Positions 1-9,200 of a stretch of 57,782 nucleotides of DNA are shown here, piece after piece; within the stretch, counting starts at the first letter, position 1, and every line of letters starts with the position of its first letter. Below the pieces are notes generated by a model, which saw only the letters and a list, made by a program, of their open reading frames with translations, did no database searches and had not been told where the DNA came from. The stretch covers positions 1 through 57,782 of IMG/VR virus record IMGVR_UViG_3300032116_000235. One strand, given 5' to 3'. The stretch comes from a virus. The position numbers and the translations under genes are program-made.

Positions 1-354
1 GTAGGAAACGAACTTCTGTGGCTTAACAAGTATGTTCTTGGTTCTGCTATTACTTGGCCAAAACGACCTGCGTCATGGCTGTCAAAAGTTTCGGGAACTT
101 GTCAATTCAATGTCCAACCAGATACAACGCTTCCAATTTCTTCTGTTGAGTTCTGGAAAGCTGAAGTGGAGCCATTCAATGTTAACCGTGTTTGGTCTAG
201 CGTAACAACGACTAATGACGGGCGCACTTGGATTGGCTCGATGCCAGTAGCGGATAATAGCAAATATCTATTTGCATACGCCAATATTATCTATACAAAT
301 GGTGTCGTCACATCCACAAGATTTAATGCTGTAATACCAAATACTCTAAACTAA
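1..354 (+). CDS. C-terminal part of a virion/fiber-region protein (5' end outside window)
   Basis: The frame is open from base 1 and stops at 352-354, giving the last 117 residues of a protein whose start is not in the window. The piece is rich in Thr, Val, Asn and aromatic residues and looks beta-rich, with no membrane segment, signal or catalytic motif. It lies just before the lysis cassette and close to the fiber genes, on the same strand, so a fiber or tail-associated protein is likely. That is inference from position; I do not recognise the family. The lysis gene at 357 starts two bases after its stop. Confidence 0.6.
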   Translation, partial: VGNELLWLNKYVLGSAITWPKRPASWLSKVSGTCQFNVQPDTTLPISSVEFWKAEVEPFNVNRVWSSVTTTNDGRTWIGSMPVADNSKYLFAYANIIYTNGVVTSTRFNAVIPNTLN

Positions 355-356
355 TC

Positions 357-569
357 ATGAACTCCGATAGTGGATTATCAACTGGAACAGGATATATTGG
401 CACGATATATAGCGTGTTTGCAGTAATGATTTCGATGCTTCCTGAACTTGATATTTGGATGCGGATTCTTGCCTCAGCGTCAGCAATCATTGCGGCGTGG
501 GTAAGTATTTATATGATGATTTTGAAGTTGAAAAATGGCAAAAAAGATAAAAAGGGAGATTCTGAATGA
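357..569 (+). CDS. Small two-helix membrane protein, holin candidate
   Basis: This 70-aa protein has two hydrophobic stretches, about residues 13-29 and 36-57, followed by a strongly charged lysine/aspartate tail (KNGKKDKKGDSE). That is the general shape of a two-segment holin, which would permeabilise the inner membrane at the end of infection. It overlaps the next gene by four bases (ATGA) and sits three genes upstream of the endolysin-like gene. I do not recognise a named holin family. A second holin-like gene lies at 774, so one of the two could instead be an antiholin. Confidence 0.55.
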   Translation: MNSDSGLSTGTGYIGTIYSVFAVMISMLPELDIWMRILASASAIIAAWVSIYMMILKLKNGKKDKKGDSE

Positions 570-772
570 AGTATTTTTTGACAATATCTTTTGCTGTGAT
601 TCTTTCTTCTTGCGTAAGCATTCCGATTCCGCCAACAGGTGAAAATCAAGGGAAGCTTGGCGCATTGAAACTCAGCATTTCCTATGTTCCGTATGCAAAA
701 CCAGATTCAAATTCTGATGCAAATATCGTTTATGCATGGCAACATTTCAGCAAAACACTAAAAGACAAATAA
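566..772 (+). CDS. Small lipoprotein of the lysis cassette, possible outer-membrane spanin
   Basis: This 68-aa product begins MKYFLTISFAVILSSC: a positive start, a hydrophobic core and a lipobox-like ILSSC with the modified cysteine at residue 16. The mature part is short, about 50 residues, with a proline-rich beginning (SIPIPPTG). Small lipoproteins inside phage lysis cassettes are often outer-membrane spanins (o-spanins). That role is inferred from the signal and position. No partner inner-membrane spanin is obvious next to it; the only protein of that shape is far away at 31730. It implies a Gram-negative host. Confidence 0.6.
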   Translation: MKYFLTISFAVILSSCVSIPIPPTGENQGKLGALKLSISYVPYAKPDSNSDANIVYAWQHFSKTLKDK

Positions 773-773
773 T

Positions 774-947
774 ATGAAAATCGTAAATCTAATCCTTGAA
801 CGCCTATCTGAAAACAGCACATGGCGCGGAATTATTCTCGTTGCTACTGCGCTCGGTTTGAAACTTGATCCTGAATTGCAGAACCAAATTCTTGCCGCTG
901 GCCTTGGTTTGGTTGGTTTGATCAATGTAATTCGTAAAGCAAAATGA
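774..947 (+). CDS. 57-aa holin-like protein
   Basis: An ATG at 774, one base after the previous stop, opens a 57-aa frame ending at 945-947. The product has a polar N-terminus (LILERLSENSTWRG), a hydrophobic segment around residues 19-29, a short polar turn (LDPELQNQ) and a second hydrophobic segment around 38-52, ending IRKAK. Short phage proteins with a 'STWRG' start before the first membrane helix are commonly annotated as putative holins; that is family resemblance from memory. The stop overlaps the ATG of the endolysin-like gene at 944, a translationally coupled arrangement that supports a lysis role. Confidence 0.55.
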   Translation: MKIVNLILERLSENSTWRGIILVATALGLKLDPELQNQILAAGLGLVGLINVIRKAK

Positions 948-1480
948 TTCCCCAATCGCGTCCCCAGCAAAAGCGAGAGTTTTCAGAAAAATATCTGCGT
1001 AAAGCAGGTGTTTCTGATCAACTCGCTTTGCTTGGGGTGCGCGGTTACTACAAAGACACGATGGGAAAGGTCGGGGAAAACGATCGCGGCATTTATGATG
1101 ATGCGATTTTCGTAATTTCGCCTTCCGCTTATGTGTCTTTTAACGCAAATACCGATCCTTCTTATCACCGCGAAGGCGTTGCAGTTCTCCTTCCGGGTCT
1201 TTATCGCTACAGAAAAGGGAAACACGGAATTTCCAAAGGTCCGGGCTACCCTGCTCTGCGTCCCGCCACAAAAGACGAAGCATTGCCTGTTATGCGCGAT
1301 GGCAAAGGCATCTCGACAGGATACCACATCAACTTCCATCGCGGCTCAAACACATCTACAAGTTCATTGGGTTGTCAGACAGTTCCTCCATCCCAATGGA
1401 GCGCATTCCAATCACTCGTTTACGAACAAATGGATCGCTATTCTCAAACAACAATCCCATATCTTTTAATCGAAGCCTAA
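944..1480 (+). CDS. L,D-transpeptidase-like peptidoglycan enzyme, probable endolysin
   Basis: This 178-aa protein ends with a motif resembling the YkuD/L,D-transpeptidase active site: a histidine in NFHRGS (H132) followed by Ser, Gly and Cys in TSSLGCQTV (S141, G143, C144). In that family the cysteine is the nucleophile and the histidine activates it. The N-terminal half has no recognisable wall-binding repeat. Position after two holin candidates makes peptidoglycan degradation at lysis the likely job. A hydrolase (L,D-carboxy- or endopeptidase) rather than transpeptidase activity would be expected, but the sequence does not decide this. There is no signal peptide, so export through a holin lesion fits. 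Confidence 0.6.
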   Translation: MIPQSRPQQKREFSEKYLRKAGVSDQLALLGVRGYYKDTMGKVGENDRGIYDDAIFVISPSAYVSFNANTDPSYHREGVAVLLPGLYRYRKGKHGISKGPGYPALRPATKDEALPVMRDGKGISTGYHINFHRGSNTSTSSLGCQTVPPSQWSAFQSLVYEQMDRYSQTTIPYLLIEA

Positions 1481-1483
1481 ATT

Positions 1484-4237
1484 ATGAGTTGCAACAACGA
1501 TTCCTACAACAATATCTGCCGTCAGGATATTCCTTATCCGCAAGTTAGTCCTGAATCGGTTCCTTCTTTGATTTCCAATCTTGTATATGCACTTTACGGC
1601 AACATTACAAAGTCTGTTGAGAATGGGCGAGTTGTTTGGAACATTCCTTGCGATCCTAATAACACGGCAGAAGTCGATCAGATTCCTCGCGAGGAGGGAG
1701 AGGGACTGCTTTGCTACCTACTTCGAGTTTTCGCTAACTCTCTGGATGGGTATGGCACATTTTTGCGTTGGGGATTTACTGGTTCTGGTCAATCTGCGTT
1801 TACTTTGACTGGCGCATGGCAACCTGATCGTAATGCTTACTTGGCATACATTGATGGTGTCGTTCAAGACCCGATTAGTTATACAATTTCTACTTCATTG
1901 CCACGAGTTTTAACGCTTGATACAGCACTTCCAACAGGGTCAATTTTGACTATCGTTGAGCTTTCAAGCCGCGCAGGAGCCACCGGAGCCACCGGAGCAG
2001 TTGGAAGCACGGGCGCAACTGGTTTAGGCGCAACTGGTAGCACTGGATTAGTTGGGGCGACCGGAGCCACGGGATTTGGCGCAACAGGAGCTACAGGAGT
2101 TGGCGCAACCGGAGCAACCGGATTGCGCGGAGCGACAGGGTTACAAGGCCCGCAAGGAAGTCCGGGCGGAGCGACTGGGGCGACTGGGCCTCAAGGCCCA
2201 CAGGGAAATCCCGGAGGTGCTACTGGAGCTACCGGACCAGTTTCTCCAGCAGGCGGTTTAAGGTGGGCTTATATTGGAAATGGCTCTCAAAATCAATTTA
2301 ATGTTGTTGGGGCAATTTCAGAATTATCGACAGCATTTCTTGTAGCTATTGATGGCGTCTTGCAAGACCCTAATAATTATTCTATTTCTGGAACAATTTT
2401 AACAACATCTTCACCCGTCCCGACCAATTCTGAAATTGTAATTGTTTCATTAAATGGCTTGCGAGGAGCAACCGGAATTCAAGGGCCGCAAGGAAATCCC
2501 GGAGGAGCGACAGGGGCAACCGGACCAGTTTCTCCAGCAGGCGGAATAAGATGGGCTTATATTGGAAATGGAATAGATACTCAATTTAGTGTTGTTGGAG
2601 CGATTTCCCAACTCCCGACAGCGTTTCTTGTAGCTATTGATGGAATTTTACAAGATCCCGCAAACTACACAATTTCTGGATCAGTATTAGAAATGTTTTC
2701 TCCAGTTCCTGCTAACTCTGAAATTGTAATTGTTTCTTTGAACGGAGTAAAAGGATCAACTGGAGTTGGTTCAACCGGAGCAACAGGTCCGCAGGGTGCA
2801 ACTGGAATTAGCATTGTTGGCGCAACTGGGCAAGGCGATGTTCTAAATATTGTATCTTTTACTCAAAATAACATTAGTGGAGGAATAAAAGAATTTTCTT
2901 ATGTCCCGACAAATGTTGGATGGGATTATGGAACTCGGTTACGAGCAACAGCATTTTCGGCATATCCATTCGATTATGTTGAAGGCGTTGTTTTAGAAGT
3001 AAACAACACAGAGGTTAGAATTCAAGTTGATCGAACCGAAGGTGCAGGGTATTACGGGTATTGGTTTATTTCTACTGCTGGAGAGGTTGGCGCGACAGGC
3101 ACGCAAGGTCCGCAGGGTCCACAGGGAAATCCCGGAGGCGCAACTGGAGCGACGGGATTAGTCGGAGCGACTGGGCCTCAAGGAAATGCAGGGCCAGTAG
3201 GCGGCCAACGCTGGGCTTATGTTGGGAACAATGACACAGTATTTAATATACCCGGAGCAACCACAACAAATCCGCTCGGATATTCTGTAAATATTGAAGG
3301 AATCACTCAAGACCCGAATAATTACACAATAACAAGTTCGCCTTATGCTATAATAATGTCTTCACCTGTTCCAGTTGGAGCAACGATTGTAATTATATCG
3401 CTAAATGGAACACAAGGCGCGACTGGCCCAAGCGGGGGTGCAACTGGGGCGACCGGACCTGCTGGTTCCGCTGGCCCTGCTGGCGGAATAAGGTGGGCTT
3501 ATATTTCATCTAATGATGTTAATTTTAATATTACTGGAGCTATAACTACGAATCCGTTGGGTTATTCCGTGAACATTGACGGAATCACTCAAGACCCGAA
3601 TGATTACATTATTACATCTGGTTTTCCATATGTTCTTACAATGTCATCTCCTGTTCCTGCTGGTTCAAAAATTGTAATTACATCACTTAACGGAATTACT
3701 GGTGCAACTGGCGTTGCGGGATCGGCAGGCCCATTCGGGGGTATTCGTTGGGCATATACTGGGAACAACGATACTAATTTCGATATTACAGGAAACACAA
3801 CGAATAATCCTATTGGATATTTAGTTTGCATTGATGGTGTAGTTCAAGACCCAGTTAATTATTCCATCACGGGAAACACGCTTACTACTACATCTCCTGT
3901 TCCGATTGGTTCACAGATTGTGATTATATCTTTGAATGGCATTCAGGGCGCGACTGGGCCTAGTGGTGGTGCAACAGGAGCGACTGGAGCAACAGGCGTT
4001 CTACCTCCATCAAATTTTGGAAACGCGTGGGCTTATACAGGAGATGGGATTCAAACAGTATTTGCAATTACAGGTGGATTGTCTATACTGGCTCCAGCAT
4101 ATCTTGTTCATGTGGACGGGGTGTATCAAAAATCAACTAATTATGTAATTGACAATGTGACTCCAAGAACATTAACTTTTTCTCAACCAGTTCCATCTGG
4201 ATCAGAAATAACCATAGTATCACTATCAGTAGCTTAA
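1484..4237 (+). CDS. Collagen-like tail or head fiber with seven repeated beta domains
   Basis: This 917-aa protein alternates Gly-X-Y collagen-like blocks (mostly [13 protein letters not shown]) with repeated domains of about 75 residues. The domains carry RWAYxGN, a YxVxIDGxxQDPxNYxI centre and an SPVPxGSxIVIxSLNG end. Seven copies are visible, plus one different beta domain around residues 455-535 ([15 protein letters not shown]). The first 90 residues form a separate N-terminal domain with several cysteines, probably the virion attachment part. Collagen-like triplets trimerise phage fibers. The last domain ends the protein with no chaperone, so the receptor-binding tip may be the final copy. 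Assignment to head or tail is uncertain. Confidence 0.75.
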   Translation: MSCNNDSYNNICRQDIPYPQVSPESVPSLISNLVYALYGNITKSVENGRVVWNIPCDPNNTAEVDQIPREEGEGLLCYLLRVFANSLDGYGTFLRWGFTGSGQSAFTLTGAWQPDRNAYLAYIDGVVQDPISYTISTSLPRVLTLDTALPTGSILTIVELSSRAGATGATGAVGSTGATGLGATGSTGLVGATGATGFGATGATGVGATGATGLRGATGLQGPQGSPGGATGATGPQGPQGNPGGATGATGPVSPAGGLRWAYIGNGSQNQFNVVGAISELSTAFLVAIDGVLQDPNNYSISGTILTTSSPVPTNSEIVIVSLNGLRGATGIQGPQGNPGGATGATGPVSPAGGIRWAYIGNGIDTQFSVVGAISQLPTAFLVAIDGILQDPANYTISGSVLEMFSPVPANSEIVIVSLNGVKGSTGVGSTGATGPQGATGISIVGATGQGDVLNIVSFTQNNISGGIKEFSYVPTNVGWDYGTRLRATAFSAYPFDYVEGVVLEVNNTEVRIQVDRTEGAGYYGYWFISTAGEVGATGTQGPQGPQGNPGGATGATGLVGATGPQGNAGPVGGQRWAYVGNNDTVFNIPGATTTNPLGYSVNIEGITQDPNNYTITSSPYAIIMSSPVPVGATIVIISLNGTQGATGPSGGATGATGPAGSAGPAGGIRWAYISSNDVNFNITGAITTNPLGYSVNIDGITQDPNDYIITSGFPYVLTMSSPVPAGSKIVITSLNGITGATGVAGSAGPFGGIRWAYTGNNDTNFDITGNTTNNPIGYLVCIDGVVQDPVNYSITGNTLTTTSPVPIGSQIVIISLNGIQGATGPSGGATGATGATGVLPPSNFGNAWAYTGDGIQTVFAITGGLSILAPAYLVHVDGVYQKSTNYVIDNVTPRTLTFSQPVPSGSEITIVSLSVA
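1765..4234 (+). repeat. Seven degenerate ~75-residue domain repeats inside the collagen-like fiber gene
   Basis: Copies begin near 1765, 2261, 2549, 3209, 3491, 3746 and 4027, each at a (R/N)W(A/G)(Y/F) motif. Copies 2 and 3 are close to one another, as are copies 4, 5 and 6. Copies 1 and 7 are the most diverged and share the RxLTxxxxxPxGS ending. Collagen-like DNA blocks lie between them and are themselves repetitive, so homologous exchange that changes fiber length is plausible. Confidence 0.8.
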
Positions 4238-4283
4238 CAATCAAAAACAACAAACAAACAACTAAAATAGAAAAACTAAAATT
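4238..4283 (+). promoter_or_regulatory. A-rich, G-poor leader between the two fiber genes
   Basis: The 46 bases between the two fiber genes are almost only A, C and T, with AACAA and AAACA runs, and contain no GGAG-type ribosome binding site. Similar A-rich leaders precede the capsid gene and several early genes. It is probably an unstructured translation leader; I see no promoter hexamers. Confidence 0.3.
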
Positions 4284-5525
4284 ATGCCACTCACTAAAGC
4301 AACAACTAATGTAGTCAACCTCGACAAAGACACACTTATCAACGGAATTCGCGTTGGAATTGGTGCTGGAAGTATCGATACAAATACTTGTGTTGGATCA
4401 TTAAATTTGTCAAACAATACAACTGGATTTTACAACACATCCATTGGTCATGCTGCATTGTTTAATAACACAACCGGACACTACAACACAGCAGTTGGAG
4501 TTAGTGCATCAAACCAAAACATAACTGGTGCTGGAAATACCGCAGTTGGCAGAGACGCATTATATAATAATAATAGCAACTATATCACCGGAGTCGGAGT
4601 AAATGCTTTGTTTGAAAACACAACTGGAGACGGAAATGTTGGTATTGGATTTAATGCTATTTATACAAACCAAACTGGAAGTTTTAATACTGGTTTAGGG
4701 AATTGGGCATTAGCAAATGCAACAACAGGGCGCAATACATCTATCGGTCACGAAGCACTCCGTTACACAACGATTGGTTTTGATAATACAGCAGTTGGAA
4801 CAAGTGCAAGCATTCAAAATATAAGCGGTCATAGCAATACTGCCTGTGGTATTAGTGCTTTGAATAACAATACAACTGCTAATCTAAATACGGCAATTGG
4901 CGCGGATTGCTTGTCAGCAGCAGTTAATTTCAACAATTGCAGCGGAATTGGATATGATGCTCAAGTTGATGGGCATAATCAAGTGCAACTTGGTAATTCT
5001 GGCACTACAACTTATGTATACGGAGCAGTTCAAGCTCGTTCTGATGTTCGTGATAAAACCGATGTCCGTGATACTGAACTTGGTCTTGAGTTTGTCAACG
5101 CACTTCGTCCAGTTGATTTCAAGTGGGATATGCGCGAGGATTATCGTCCAGAAGCACCTAAACCTGTTGTTGAGCCAGCAGAACTTAAAGAAGATGCTTC
5201 CGACGAAGAAAAAGCTAAATATGCAGAAGAACTTGCTGCTTACAATGCCTACAAAGTCAAAAATGATAAATGGCTTGAAGATGTAAAACTTGCCAACATC
5301 ACTCACGATGGCAGCAAGAAACGCAGCCGCTTCCATCATGGTTTGATTGCTCAAGAAGTTAAAGCGGTTCTTGACGCTAAAGGCATTGATTTTGGTGGAT
5401 TCCAAGATCATTCCATCAAGGGTGGAGATGATGTTCTTTCTATCGGTTACGAAGAACTTATTGCACCTATGCTCAAGGCAATTCAAGAACTCTCTGCTGA
5501 AGTTGCCGCATTGAAAGCTAAATAA
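4284..5525 (+). CDS. Fiber protein with C-terminal self-cleaving chaperone (peptidase S74 type)
   Basis: The 413-aa product has three parts. Residues about 45-235 are repeats of roughly 24 residues with the pattern NTTGxxNTAxGxxAL, a beta-solenoid-like shaft. Around residue 253 the motif SDVRDK starts a C-terminal chaperone domain, ending with FHHGLIAQEV and SIGYEELIAPMLKAIQEL plus a helical tail. This is the intramolecular chaperone/peptidase S74 family, which trimerises fibers and then cuts itself off. Ser253 and Lys258 are five residues apart, the spacing expected for the catalytic dyad. The insertion PEAPKPVVEPAELK...EEKAKYAEEL (about 290-325) is an acidic helix. It closes the fiber operon. 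Confidence 0.85.
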   Translation: MPLTKATTNVVNLDKDTLINGIRVGIGAGSIDTNTCVGSLNLSNNTTGFYNTSIGHAALFNNTTGHYNTAVGVSASNQNITGAGNTAVGRDALYNNNSNYITGVGVNALFENTTGDGNVGIGFNAIYTNQTGSFNTGLGNWALANATTGRNTSIGHEALRYTTIGFDNTAVGTSASIQNISGHSNTACGISALNNNTTANLNTAIGADCLSAAVNFNNCSGIGYDAQVDGHNQVQLGNSGTTTYVYGAVQARSDVRDKTDVRDTELGLEFVNALRPVDFKWDMREDYRPEAPKPVVEPAELKEDASDEEKAKYAEELAAYNAYKVKNDKWLEDVKLANITHDGSKKRSRFHHGLIAQEVKAVLDAKGIDFGGFQDHSIKGGDDVLSIGYEELIAPMLKAIQELSAEVAALKAK

Positions 5526-5538
5526 CTTGTAATTAAAT

Positions 5539-5573
5539 TCTCGCTATGCAGAAAATAAAACTGCATAGCGAGA
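5539..5573 (+). terminator. Terminator-like hairpin after the S74 fiber gene
   Basis: A perfect 13-bp inverted repeat, TCTCGCTATGCAG (5539-5551) and its complement (5561-5573), encloses the 9-base loop AAAATAAAA. It is followed by TAATTTCTATAT, only weakly T-rich. It lies 14 bases after the fiber stop and 10 bases before the next ATG, so it either ends the fiber transcript or protects its 3' end. Confidence 0.75.
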
Positions 5574-5583
5574 TAATTTCTAT

Positions 5584-5997
5584 ATGCCTTATTCAAAAGA
5601 AAAATACGATTTGCCATCTGGTTTTGAAGACCTTGGAGAACCTATAAAGCCAATCTCTATGGATATGGAGATGCCGAAAAGCGAATTTCATTATCCATCG
5701 CTTTATTTTGAAAATGCAGAGGCATTAAAAGGATTGCCAAAAGAAGGAACTGCCATGATTTATTTTAAAAAAGTCATGGAGAAAGAAGAAACTATGATGC
5801 GCGATGGCAAAACCGAGAAGCGTCATTGCGTGGAGCTTTGCATCTGTGGCATCAAGCCTGAAGGTTCTGAAGAAATGGAATCCGAGAACGAAGAGATGGA
5901 TGACGAGGATGCCATTGAAAATGGGCTTGAAGAAGCAGAAGAAAAACCAAAAACCAAAATCGAAATTGAAATTGGTGGAGGCGAAGAAGAAGATTAA
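5584..5997 (+). CDS. Acidic small virion-region protein, unknown function
   Basis: This 137-aa protein has an ordered-looking first two thirds, with YPSLYFENAEALKGLPKEGT and a C...C pair in CVELCICGI. Its very acidic tail is about 45 residues long (repeated E and D, ending GGGEEED). Small phage head or tail proteins with a 'LPxEGT' turn and acidic tail are common in virion operons, but I cannot assign a specific role. It opens a new operon just after a strong terminator and is three bases upstream of the next gene. Decoration protein or assembly factor are guesses from composition. Confidence 0.6.
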   Translation: MPYSKEKYDLPSGFEDLGEPIKPISMDMEMPKSEFHYPSLYFENAEALKGLPKEGTAMIYFKKVMEKEETMMRDGKTEKRHCVELCICGIKPEGSEEMESENEEMDDEDAIENGLEEAEEKPKTKIEIEIGGGEEED

Positions 5998-6000
5998 TTT

Positions 6001-6285
6001 ATGAAAAATCAAATGCCGCCAGAAATGGCAATGCCAGCCGAACAGGCTCCTGAAATGACTGCTCCGGAAGGAGAAGTTTCCATGTCAATTCCGAAAGCGG
6101 ATTTTGATAATCTGTATGATATGATCATGCAGTTTGCTTCTGTTCTTGAAAATATGAAGTCAACTGTTGATACCCAGCAAGCCGCCGCTCAAGAAGGCCA
6201 AGTTGAGCAACCAGCGACAGGAAGCACTTCTGATGCGGCTGACTTGGAAATGTTCGCAAAAGAATTAAGTTCCAGAAGCGTATAA
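6001..6285 (+). CDS. Small Met/Glu/Gln-rich protein, unknown
   Basis: The 94-aa product starts with a Pro/Met/Glu-rich disordered stretch (PPEMAMPAEQAPEM). A probable helix follows (about 35-60, FDNLYDMIMQFASVLENM), then a Gln/Ala/Thr-rich tail. There is no catalytic motif or membrane segment. It is packed between the acidic protein and the adaptor-like protein with three-base gaps, so a minor virion or assembly component is likely. Family not recognised. Confidence 0.55.
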   Translation: MKNQMPPEMAMPAEQAPEMTAPEGEVSMSIPKADFDNLYDMIMQFASVLENMKSTVDTQQAAAQEGQVEQPATGSTSDAADLEMFAKELSSRSV

Positions 6286-6288
6286 ACG

Positions 6289-9200
6289 ATGTTTGTCTCC
6301 CAAATTTTTGAAGAATGTGCGGAGATTTTAGGAACAACGAATTCGGAAAAAGTATTCCGTAAAATCTCTCAGGCTGTTCAAACCCTCATGGAAAGTGGCC
6401 ATTGGTCGCATTCCACGGCTGAAATTGACATCTGCACCGGATGGGACGGGCAAAGCGTCACGCTTCCGCGAGGCGTAGATGTTCCATTGGCAGTTAATGT
6501 TGATGGTTCGCCAGTTTATTTCAGAAATCGCCTTTTCCAATATCATGTAAATAAAGGCGGAATGTTTAATCCTGTTGGTTGGGCATGGGATGATCGTGGC
6601 TACACGCCAACGATGATGGAAATTCGCCAACCATCGCAGTTGGTGGCTATTGCTGAGACTGATAATGATGTCGGAAAACAAATCCGAGTCATTGGCATTA
6701 ATGGGAATAATGTTCCTTTGCGTAGTCAGCTTGAAAATGGAACCGGAGTTGACGGCTTGCTCGTTCCAATTCACTCGCAAAAAGACTTCCCGTTCGGAAC
6801 AATCATTCCTGACGATCAAACAGTAGAAATTCGACTTGTTTCTATTGATCCAATCTCTAAATTCACTCCAGATAATGGAGTCCCGCATCAGCTCACATCT
6901 GGACAAGGTGTAAATATCAGCCCGCAATCTGGTGTAATTCCGCCTCCGCTGTATAACGGACAAGTTGCTTATGTCGGCGTTCTTGACGCTCTCACGATTG
7001 AGCTTTTTAAAGATCAAAACAACGCCAAGAACGGGAATTTTCCAATTGAAATGGAAAGTATTCTCGGTTCGGGATTGATTAAAATCAAAGACAGCAAGCC
7101 AAGTCAGGTTGTTACTGCAATTCGCATGGATTCTGCTGTTCCTGTTGCAATAACAACGGGTAACCCGATAGCGTTTCCAGACACAGGAGTTATTTTGCCT
7201 GTTCCTCTTAAGAAAAAAGTAACATATTTTGCGAATGCTCTTAGTGATACAGATTTGAATATTTTTGAGTCATTTGAAGACGCTCAAAATAATATAAATC
7301 CCATATATTGTTCAACTATGGGGTCTCCATTTTCTGTGGATATCCGAAAAGAGATATTGCCAGAAACAAAACTCACTTTTGCGATTCAACATTACTTCAA
7401 ACAAGGCGATCAGGTTCAAGTTTATACGGCTGGTGGCGTTTTGCCAAATCCACTCATATCTAACCAGAATTATTTCGTGAATGTTGTCGATTCATTCACA
7501 ATCACAATTCACGAAACGCAAGCGGACGCTAATGCTTCTAATCCGACAAATTATATCAATCCTATTAAATTGATAGATGCCGGAAGCGGGGCAAATTTTG
7601 TCGTAAAATTACTCTCAAGCACATTTCGTAGCGGCGAAACTTCACAAATTACCGCCGCAGGATTGAATATTTCTGCCCCAACTGGCGCGGGAGCAAATTA
7701 TCAAGCTGTCGTTACCGGATCAGTTCGTGTTGTTCAAGTGACAGCGCAAGGCAACGGCTATTCCACTGTTCCCGGAGTTACTTTTTCAGAACCTCCAGAC
7801 CCTCCTATTGGTTCAGGTCAACAAGCAGAAACCGCTACCGGATACGCGATCATCAATACGATTTCTACCAAGCTGGAACAAATCATTATCACGAATCCCG
7901 GATCAGGATATACTTCTCCTCCTGCAATTACGATCGATCCTCCTACCGGAGCAAGTCCGGCACAAGCAACGGCATCAGCAACGCTTCAAACATCGTTCGT
8001 TTCGTATTTCCGTAAAATTTCAGGCGGCAACAATTATAGACAGGCTCCGCAGGTTCAGATAGCGGGTGGCGGAGGTTCTGGAGCGACAGCCCAAGCAGTT
8101 GTTAATAACTCAATTATCAATCTGAATTCTATTTCAGTTGTTGGAACAACTGCAACGGCAACTACAGCTTCTCCTCACGGATTTTCTGTTGGTTCAGTAG
8201 TGACATTAGAGAATGTTTCACCAACGACACCATTTAACGGCGATAAAACAGTTCTGAGTGTCCCTTTGCAGACTCAAAACATTTTTAGCATTACGAGAAT
8301 TCTGACAACTGCAACAGTCACGATGACCGGTAATCACAATTACTCAACTGGGCAAATCGTGACTATTGCAGGAACAACAGAGCCGCAATATCTTGGCCCT
8401 TACGCAATCACAGTCATAAATTCTACGCAATTCACATATACTGTAACAGGAAATCCAATAACCCCTGCTGGCGGAGCGGCAAAAACAGCAAGTATTCCTT
8501 CACCATCCGGAGCAACATTTACATTCACCGTTCCTTCTGGAACGACAAGTGCCACTCCAAATACGGGAACTGTTTTTTCTGGTGAAGTTGTTGCGTTGAA
8601 CATTATCACAAGCGGAACCGGATATACTTCACCGCCGAGTGTTATTCTGACTCCTTCAACTGGCGTATTTGTGGAGTTTACAAGCACAGGGACTCTTCCT
8701 TCGCCTCTTGTCGCGGGAACTGCATACAGGGCGGAGGCTCCTCTTGATACCGCCGCTGGCGTATTCACAGTTCGTAATGCAGATTTCTCAAAAATTAACA
8801 TTACCGGAGGAGGAAGCGGAACATTCTATACAGTTCTTTCCAGAACATTCGGCGTTGATTTTACTGATCGTTGGCTTGGAGATTTTTCAAATATCACAAC
8901 AGGACAGGGAATATATTTCGGGACAGATTTTATTCTCCCAACAACATCACCAGCGATTGACGGATCAACGCAATTCTTTTTGGATGTTATTTCGCCAACA
9001 GTTGCGCGCATTCGAAATTCATTGTCAGTATATCTTCAAGTAATTTCTTTTGGAACTGGTCAATCGTATTTTGGAATACGAAGACAGGTGACAGTCCAAA
9101 CACCTGAAAATACGATTGAGCCAGATTCAATTTTGTATTTGCAGGACGATCAAATCGTAAAATTCAGCACTTCCGGAGGAATGCCAGCACCTCTTGTTGC

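Noticed and set aside
1969-2240. GGAGC/CACCGG repeats in the fiber gene, possible CRISPR or microsatellite
   Set aside because: Units follow codon triplets for Gly-Ala-Thr and vary at third positions; there are no unique spacers. It is a collagen-like coding repeat.
4914-5486. 190-residue minus-strand frame opposite the S74 fiber gene
   Set aside because: Antisense to a well-conserved chaperone domain; Ile/Phe-rich composition without start signal. Shadow frame.
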